Notes under the pieces: generated by a model | The model's input: the letters and a program-made list of their open reading frames with translations, nothing else | What the model was told of the DNA's origin: nothing | The model's database searches: none | Shown here: piece after piece, positions 57,874 to 64,000 of the stretch | Numbering within the stretch: the first letter of the stretch is position 1 | How the letters are laid out: each line of letters begins with the position of its first letter | NCBI GenBank assembly: GCA_025642075.2 | Contig: JAODUO010000417.1 | Span: forward strand, 1-64,000 | Reading direction: 5' to 3' | DNA from: Ridgeia piscesae | Lineage: Eukaryota; Annelida; Polychaeta; Sabellida; Siboglinidae | DNA length: 64,000 bases | Program-made: the position numbers and the translations under genes

Positions 57874-59648
57874 GGGTCATTCCATGTCAAATCAATTACT
57901 TTTTGGCCATTTATGCATCACCCGACTCCAAATTAAATTAAATTTAGTACAGTTGTTGGTTCACATGAGTATATCAAAATAAAAAATAAAATAAAAATCT
58001 AGGTCAAGTATAATTGAAGATATACCGGTAGGTCACTAAACTTTGACCCGATTCGCATACTGACCGCTACAGTAATGCCTGTAACTCTGCTATTAATAAA
58101 GCTAGAGAAACAAACAATATAACATCGGAAAGCCAATAAACATGCGCATATAACTGTCATATAATTAAAACAATAGTGTACATACGAATGTTGTAATGTT
58201 TTTAATTTGACTTTGACCTCAGATACCCAAAAAAAATTTGCTACTATTTTGTGCACAGTATCCTATACTATTGCAGAAGAGTTTCTGAAAATATTAGAGT
58301 GGGCAAATAATAATGTTCAGAGATACATTAAATTAAGTATACACAACGTCACCCGTGGATGAAAAATTGCACCAGGATAGCACTGTTTAACCCAATACAA
58401 ACATACAGCATAATCTCTAATTTTGCTAATATTGTGTACACAGGATCCAACACTACTGCAGAAGAGTCCCTGAAAATATTAGAGTGGGCAAATAATATTA
58501 ATAGTGTTCAAAAATACATTAAATTAAGTACACACAACGTCACCCGTGGATGAAAAATTGCACCAGGATAGCACTGTTTAACCAAATACAAACATACCGC
58601 ACAATCTCTAATTTTGCTAACATTGTGTACACAAGATCCAAAACCATTGCAAGAGTCCCTGAAAATATTAGAGTGGGTAAGTAATAAGTTTCAGAGATAC
58701 ATTAAATTAAGTACACCTGTAGATGAAAAATTGCACCAGGATAGCACTGAATACCTTATGCAATACAAACACAGTATAATTTCTGATGTATAAATCCATA
58801 TATGTATATATGGTCACTTATTATATAATTGCTATTCAATATTCCATGGGTTCTTGTTATGCAATTATCCATCAGAGGGACAAGATCATGCATATGTAAA
58901 TTTTACATGTCTTTAATGTTATGTGATTTGTGGCATACAGAGCATACAAATGACCAAATTGTATTGCATAATACATATGGTAAGCATTGCAGATTGAATT
59001 GTATTGACAGTTGATCAGCTTCATGTGTGATGATTGCAGTTTCATTAGACTAAGAGATAATATGTGAAGTGATCTGAAAAAGGTTAAGTAATGAAATTTA
59101 TAATTAGAGAGCACATATACATATATGGATTTACACATCAGAGACTGCTGTATGTTCGTATTGAGTTGTACAGTGCTATCCTGGTGCAGTTTTTAATATT
59201 TTAATGTATTTCTGAACATTATTATTTGCCCACTCTAAAATTGTCAGGCACTCTTCTGCAATAGTATAGAATATTGTGTAAAAAATATTAGCAAAATCAG
59301 AGGACACATTTTATGGGTATCTGAGGTCAAAAGTCAAAAATTACAACATTCTTATTTATACTGTTTTAATTTTATAATAGTTATGTGTGCATGTTTACTG
59401 GCTTTCCAATGATATACTGATTGTTTCTCTAGCTTGATTAATCACATAGTTACAGGCATTAATGTAGCGGTCAGTATGCGATTTGGGTCAAGTTCAGTGA
59501 CCTATATCTTCAATGATACTTGACTTAGATTTTTATTTTATTTTTTATTTTGATATTGTCGCATGAGCCAACAACTGTACTAAATTTCATCAAAATTGGA
59601 GTCGGGTGATGTTTTAAGTGATTGATTTGACGTGGAATGATCCCTCCC
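57874..59648. mobile_element. Second foldback element with GGGTCATTCC ends
   Basis: Left end GGGTCATTCCATGTCAAATCA (57874 on); right end inverted, ...TTTGACGTGGAATGATCCC near 59626-59644, possibly extending to CCC at 59648 so that TAT flanks both sides (57871-57873, 59649-59651). Arms about 57874-58810 and 59110-59648 pair over many blocks: TCACCCGACTCCAA, TAAATTTAGTACAGTTGTTGG, GACCGCTACAGTAATGCCTGTAACT, TTGACCTCAGATACCCA, GAGTGGGCAAATAATAATGTT and, closest to the loop, CTGATGTATAAATCCATATATG. The left arm carries a tandem of about 185 bp in three copies (58246-58760). No transposase. Confidence 0.88.
58246..58760 (+). repeat. 185-bp tandem repeat inside the foldback arm
   Basis: Three copies containing GAAAATATTAGAGTGGG at 58287, 58472 and 58661 (periods 185 and 189), with AATTGCACCAGGATAGCACTG in each. 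The right arm holds one inverted copy only (59170-59300). Confidence 0.92.
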
Positions 59649-60045
59649 TATACAGCCCTGAATAGTGAATTTGTAATATTGAATGAAATGTATTTTTGTG
59701 AATCTTAATCACTGCCGAGTTTTTCACCACAATCACTTAAATGGCATTTTCTCTTGTTATCCATACAAGATAACAAACACAGCCAAATTGTGTTTGTTCA
59801 ATTTGCACAGCACCATAACAGGTCATTAGTGGTTTTAGGTAAAATAACATGAGAATAAACTGTTACTAAAATCAGTTCATTTTAATGCCATGAAGACTAA
59901 GTGCTGTGAAAACCTACATAGTGATCCTCACAACTGCACTGTAGGCATATTACTGACATTTCATGACGAAATGTACCAGTCTGTGAGACTGACAGTTTTT
60001 GTTTAATATTGGTCATAAAGAAAGGTTGCTAATATTAATTAAGTA
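59649..60045. other. Non-coding stretch
   Basis: No feature recognised between the foldback element and the SINE. Confidence 0.45.
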
Positions 60046-60389
60046 GTAGCACCGTGGCTCAGGGGTAGAGCAATGGACTCTCGACTAACGGGACCCGGGT
60101 TCGAATCCTGTACTGCCATGTGAAACCTTGGGCAAGTTTTTTCACTCTATATTGCTCCAGTTCACTAAGCTGTATGAATGAGTACATGGCTATAGAAAGT
60201 GATGAGTATTTGTGTACAAGCAGTCTTCGCAAAATTGCCAGGTGGCTGAATGCTTCCCAGAGACGCCGAGATGGTCTTCGATTGAACAGGTCTGCCAGGG
60301 AGTAAAGTGTAAAAAGCACTTTGAGCAATCCTAAAGATTGGATACTGCGTTATATAAGAACTTACCTTTACCTTTACCTTTACCTTTAC
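60046..60389 (+). repeat. tRNA-derived SINE, full length, (ACCTTT)n tail
   Basis: Best copy of the family in the window: A box TGGCTCAGGGGTAGAGC (60055-60071), B box GGGTTCGAATCC (60097-60108), the central CCTTGGGCAAGTTTTTTCACTC / TTGCTCCAGTTCACTAAGCTG block, a 3' block (TCTGCCAGGGAGTAAAGTG, GGATACTGCGTTATATAAG) and a tail of ACCTTT units at 60363-60389. The intact boxes mean it could be transcribed by RNA polymerase III. Confidence 0.93.
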
Positions 60390-60997
60390 AGCATGACAAA
60401 AGTTACAATTTTTTACCATAGTTTTGCATAAAATGAATTTACTTGATGTAACACATGCACACGCACACCATAATATTTACCAGCGAATCTCTTCTAGTGT
60501 GTCATCTCCAAATTGATAGGTTCTATCAGCTGGATCAACTGCTTCTAATCACATTGGGTCGTCATCATAGGGGATTCCGCAACAACATAAACTAATTTAA
60601 ATAATTTAATACATTAAAACATGATAACTGTTATTATTTGAGTAAACTTACTAGATAGTAATAAATAATTTAATTTAAACAGATCTAAACAAAATTATAA
60701 TAGAAATGTTATTGAATATTTGTGTAAAATGAGTTTAACGCACTACTAATATTTTGCCATGCATACATGATTCACACACGCACGCACGCACGTATGCACA
60801 CACGCATACTCACTCAAAACATAAATATGCCAAACATATACATACGCATATACATATATATACATACATAATCCACATCAACATGCACGTAGTTTGTTAA
60901 TCTCTGTGAGTTATTTTGAAAGTTAAAAGACACCAGTTAATGAAACAATTATTGATCCTCTTGGTTTTTACTCTGGGTAAAGGATATCGATACACAT
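60390..60997. other. Non-coding stretch
   Basis: No gene recognised; a short ACGCACGC run at 60775-60790 and CATACATA-rich sequence near 60840-60870. Confidence 0.5.
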
Positions 60998-61027
60998 CAT
61001 GAGAATATATATATATATATTCTCATG

Positions 61028-61091
<64 letters not shown>
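60998..61091. repeat. Perfect 30-bp palindrome and (TA)n
   Basis: CATGAGAATATATAT and its complement form a perfect palindrome at 60998-61027, followed after GTT by about 31 TA units (61030-61091). Confidence 0.95.
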
Positions 61092-61093
<2 letters not shown>

Positions 61094-61463
61094 GTCGGAA
61101 CATCTTCAACGAGAATGCCAGATTGTTTGAGTTGCAGCAGTAGAAGCAAACTCTCTTGTCTGCTTTTTGTTAGTTTTATAGATACAAATTGTCTAAACTA
61201 TAATTATACATATGTACACCGATGTCTGAAAAAAATATTATTTCATTCTAGTTTTATCAAATGCACTTTGTCGGGTTTTGTGTGCCTATTTAAATCCATG
61301 TGATTGCCTATAGAGAAAAACAAACTATTATATATCATATTGAAGATTTGTTTGCAAACCAGTATATCACTGAAACTGACGTAGGGCTATATATCACACG
61401 CATACGCACTCACACACATATGCCGAAGTAATCGCACGTACTATGCATATGCTTATGTTTCAG

Positions 61464-61525
61464 CGGCCATGTCTAGATCACGACGCGCTGTTAAACTTGA
61501 CGAGGTCAACAGCGTACTGGTAGTG
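61464..61525 (+). CDS. Candidate second exon of the right-edge gene
   Basis: Acceptor TTATGTTTCAG|CGG and donor GTG|GTAAGT. In the only frame without a stop it reads A-A-MSRSRRAVKLDEVNSVLVV. It can continue the 56016 exon (phase 1) or start translation at its own ATG (61469). RSRR is a furin-type site if the protein is secreted. No homolog recognised. Confidence 0.4.
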
Positions 61526-62284
61526 GTAAGTTGTCGCCTAACCTCTGACATGGCTCTAGCTGACGTATGAATCCAGTTGTTCACTACTTAAAGCTGCTCC
61601 CTCCACTCATTCGCATAAAAATCGTTTGCTCCTAGCGATTTTTAGTAATTTCACAAACAGCGGAGGTATCAAATACTCCCTAATGATTGCTTAGTTGGTT
61701 TATGCATACATGTTACTTCTTTTTTCTGAAATTAATAAAATAAATAGGAACTATTTTGATTTTCGTTTCGATAGAACCCGGTCGAAACTCTGTACGAAAC
61801 GTAACTATGGAAATGGAGATTTGAGAGGAATATGCATTAGTCTTCACGCGAACGAGACTTAGGGGGTGAGATTGACCTTCATCCTGTCGAGTTATTTACG
61901 TTTAGGAACAGCGAGTTTAGGCACAAACATGATTTTTATATGCCACCAACACGGCAAATTAAGCGGACAAAGACAGCATCGACACATGATTGGGAAAGAA
62001 TATGGAACTAAGCAGTGAATAGCATGACTTTGGAACAGTGACAGTCACAGTGCCCTGGCTTTGCAAGCTACGGACACCGTGCCCATGGGCCGGCGAACTG
62101 TCACTGACTACACAGTCAACATGCAGCATTCGCACAGATGTTCTTCCAGATAGGTTAGTAATTACGAATTGCTTAGCTATAATCACGTATATATATTTAG
62201 GCGTATGAGTATACGTCATTGATATTCCTGTTGTTTTTATTAAATTTATGTTATTGTTTACCTTCAACCTTAGCGCTGATTCAG

Positions 62285-62319
62285 CCAATGCCATGGTACG
62301 ACAAAATACCAAGTCCAAG
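62285..62319 (+). CDS. Candidate third exon of the right-edge gene
   Basis: After TGATTCAG, 35 bases read PMPWYDKIPSP plus two bases, then a donor AAG|GTATGG. Phase 0 in and phase 2 out fit both neighbours. An alternative acceptor at 62273 (CAACCTTAG) opens a different frame, ADSANAMVRQNTKSK, but then fits neither neighbour. Confidence 0.3.
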
Positions 62320-62367
62320 GTATGGCTATGCTACGAGTATGACTACGCCAGGCATAGGCTATGGCCT

Positions 62368-62448
62368 ATGATGCGTGGATGAATAATCATTGTAAATAAA
62401 TCGAGAGCACTTTGATTTATTTACAATGATTATTCATCAACGCATCAT
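62368..62448. repeat. 35-bp inverted repeat with 11-base loop
   Basis: ATGATGCGTGGATGAATAAT... (62368-62402) and its complement (62414-62448), one mismatch. Its right arm runs into the LINE fragment that follows, whose coding sequence begins close to it. Confidence 0.92.
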
Positions 62449-63342
62449 GACCTTGTAAAGACCGCTAACACCGAACACCTCCACGTTAAAAGGATAAAAG
62501 AAATGGCATGCGAAGTATTCAAACTTGTAAATAATATTGCTCCATGTTTTATTCAAAATCTCATCATGCTAAAATGTTCCCAGTATTCCATGCGAAAGGA
62601 TAACACTGCAGTTGTCCCTAAGGCAAACACGTCTAAATATGGACTTAAATCATTTGTGCATGATGGGCCCGGATCTGGAACAGTCTGCCAAATGAAATGC
62701 AAAAAATAGTAAACTACGGCGAGTTTCGCAGACTGATCCAGAATTGGGATTGCCCATCATGCAATTGTTCTATATGCTGGTAAACAGCTAACAGCTAACA
62801 TGTTTGTCGCCATGCCAATATTATGAATATAGCTTTCATTGTATACATGCAATATGGATATGTGTAAAATATTGTAAAGCCTTAATTTATTCTATTTATT
62901 TTTATGTTTTAAAGTATTTAAAAAACAATAAGTTTAGTCAAATAATCACAGAAATATGTTTTAATGTCTTAAATTATTTAAATTGGTTTTATATTTACAT
63001 ATCATACATTCTCTACATTTTAACTTATACTTATGCTAATGTCTTAAATTATATATTATTTTACTCTATTTTAACAAATATACTTTGCATGTTTTATGTA
63101 CCATTTTCAATCGCTATGATTGCCCAAAGTGAAAAAAAAAATTATACATGCATGTATTATTTACTTTGTACTCATTACACGTATTTTATGTTTTATTGCT
63201 GTCATTTTAAATACTCTGTATGCTTTTTATGTTTTATGTCTCGTTGCTTTACACTTGTTTGTCAGAAAATAGGTCAGATGAGCTAATGTTATCAAATTCA
63301 CATGTAAACCGATGTTAAATAAAGCCTCTTGTATCTTGTATA
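62449..63342 (+). mobile_element. 3' end of a CR1-like LINE
   Basis: Coding remnant of an RT C-terminus: ACEVFKLVNNIAPCFIQNL, YSMRKDNTAVVPKANTSKYG and LKSFVHDGPG, then a one-base frameshift near 62671 to WNSLPNEMQKIVNYGEFRRL and the C-terminal C-x-C-x2-C (CPSCNCSIC), stop at 62780. A 3'UTR follows to AATAAAGCCTCTTGTATCTTG with short CTTGTAT repeats at 63330-63342. 5'-truncated as is usual for LINEs; same strand as the candidate gene exons. Confidence 0.82.
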
Positions 63343-63670
63343 CTTAGATGATTACAACATGTCAGTGATTGATTATAATACTGTAACTATGTAATGCTTA
63401 TGTCACATATGGTATGTAGCAGGTTAATATTCTAAGGCTAAGATTAACTAGGCTTAATTAGCCTAATAGTAGCTATAGGTATATAATGTAAATGCATTAT
63501 AAGTGATCCGTAACAGTAAACTGTTGTACTTAGGCCTTCGTTATATTTATTCATAATGACAATATTATAGTTATAATAATAATTTAATATATTAAGCAAT
63601 GATGATAATGTGATCGTTCATAAAATTGAATTTTTTCAAGTACATTAAAATTCACGTGTCACATTTTCAG
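63343..63670. other. Non-coding stretch, possible intron
   Basis: AT-rich; ends in the acceptor GTGTCACATTTTCAG. Confidence 0.4.
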
Positions 63671-63720
63671 AACTTCAGGTATCATCACCATAGGGCATGC
63701 GGAAAAGCTCATCACCTCAG
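63671..63720 (+). CDS. Candidate fourth exon of the right-edge gene
   Basis: Acceptor ACATTTTCAG and donor CTCAG|GTAAAT enclose 50 bases. In the frame continuing from 62319 they read TSGIITIGHAEKLITS, which looks protein-like, and the last base combines with the next exon to Asp. Confidence 0.4.
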
Positions 63721-63968
63721 GTAAATGAGTGTTGTAATATACATTAACTCTCTCAACAAACCTTTTATAAAAATTGTACAGATGTATATCATTTGTGAAT
63801 ACAAGGGGCCTCGGGCCCTGTGGATGTGCCTCCTGCATTGTAGGAATTTGGTATGCCTGCAAACTTTTTATAATAGGTCAATGCTAATGTGCCTCAATAT
63901 TGTTTGAAATATGACCCAGTTTAAGTGATAATAATAAGTTGTGGCATTTTCCGATATCACCACTCCAG

Positions 63969-64000
63969 ATGAGACAGTGGAAGCTGAAGCTATGCGGTAT
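63969..64000 (+). CDS. Candidate fifth exon, cut by the window edge
   Basis: After CACTCCAG, the sequence continues the frame as (D)ETVEAEAMRY up to the last base. The gene runs off the right end. I do not recognise the family. Confidence 0.4.
   Translation, partial: MRQWKLKLCG

Overview
Eukaryotic (animal) genomic DNA: GT-AG introns, a 14-to-15-exon neurotransmitter-transporter gene, tRNA-derived SINEs, non-LTR and LTR retroelements, foldback DNA elements and very large microsatellites in an AT-rich background. The transporter and the repeat types fit a marine invertebrate. I lean to a lophotrochozoan or another non-insect invertebrate, but nothing in the window fixes the phylum.

Layout. 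1-8.2 kb holds no gene I can support: degenerate minisatellites, a 36-bp minisatellite ending in a LINE endonuclease remnant, and three large GC-rich tetranucleotide/purine arrays. 8239-11828 is an LTR element with nearly identical LTRs whose only open coding content is Gag (capsid, two CCHC knuckles, long coiled coil); no pol is visible. 14.2-16.5 kb is a foldback element made of long diverged inverted arms. 17.0-18.5 kb may be a TTAA-flanked non-autonomous element.

The main gene is an SLC6 Na+/Cl- coupled transporter on the + strand, closest by eye to glycine transporters. Fourteen exons from 23809 to 46496 join in perfect phase to a 639-residue protein; a candidate extra 5' exon ending at 20408 would add 12 in-frame residues. 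Its introns carry minisatellites, a perfect 63-bp hairpin, a SINE, and a partial duplicate of an exon.

46.5-54 kb is repeat-rich: the 3'UTR and poly(A) signal, a SINE, a LINE RT remnant, palindromic GGTCGACCATGG arrays, a broken RTE-like LINE on the minus strand, a 400-bp (CA)n and a 120-bp (TA)n. At 54.2 kb a minus-strand fragment resembles a conserved invertebrate domain but carries a stop. From 56.0 kb to the right edge a chain of five short, phase-compatible exons suggests the 5' part of another + strand gene, beginning with a signal-peptide-like exon and running out of the window. Its introns hold a second foldback element with the same GGGTCATTCC ends as the first, a SINE and a LINE 3' end.
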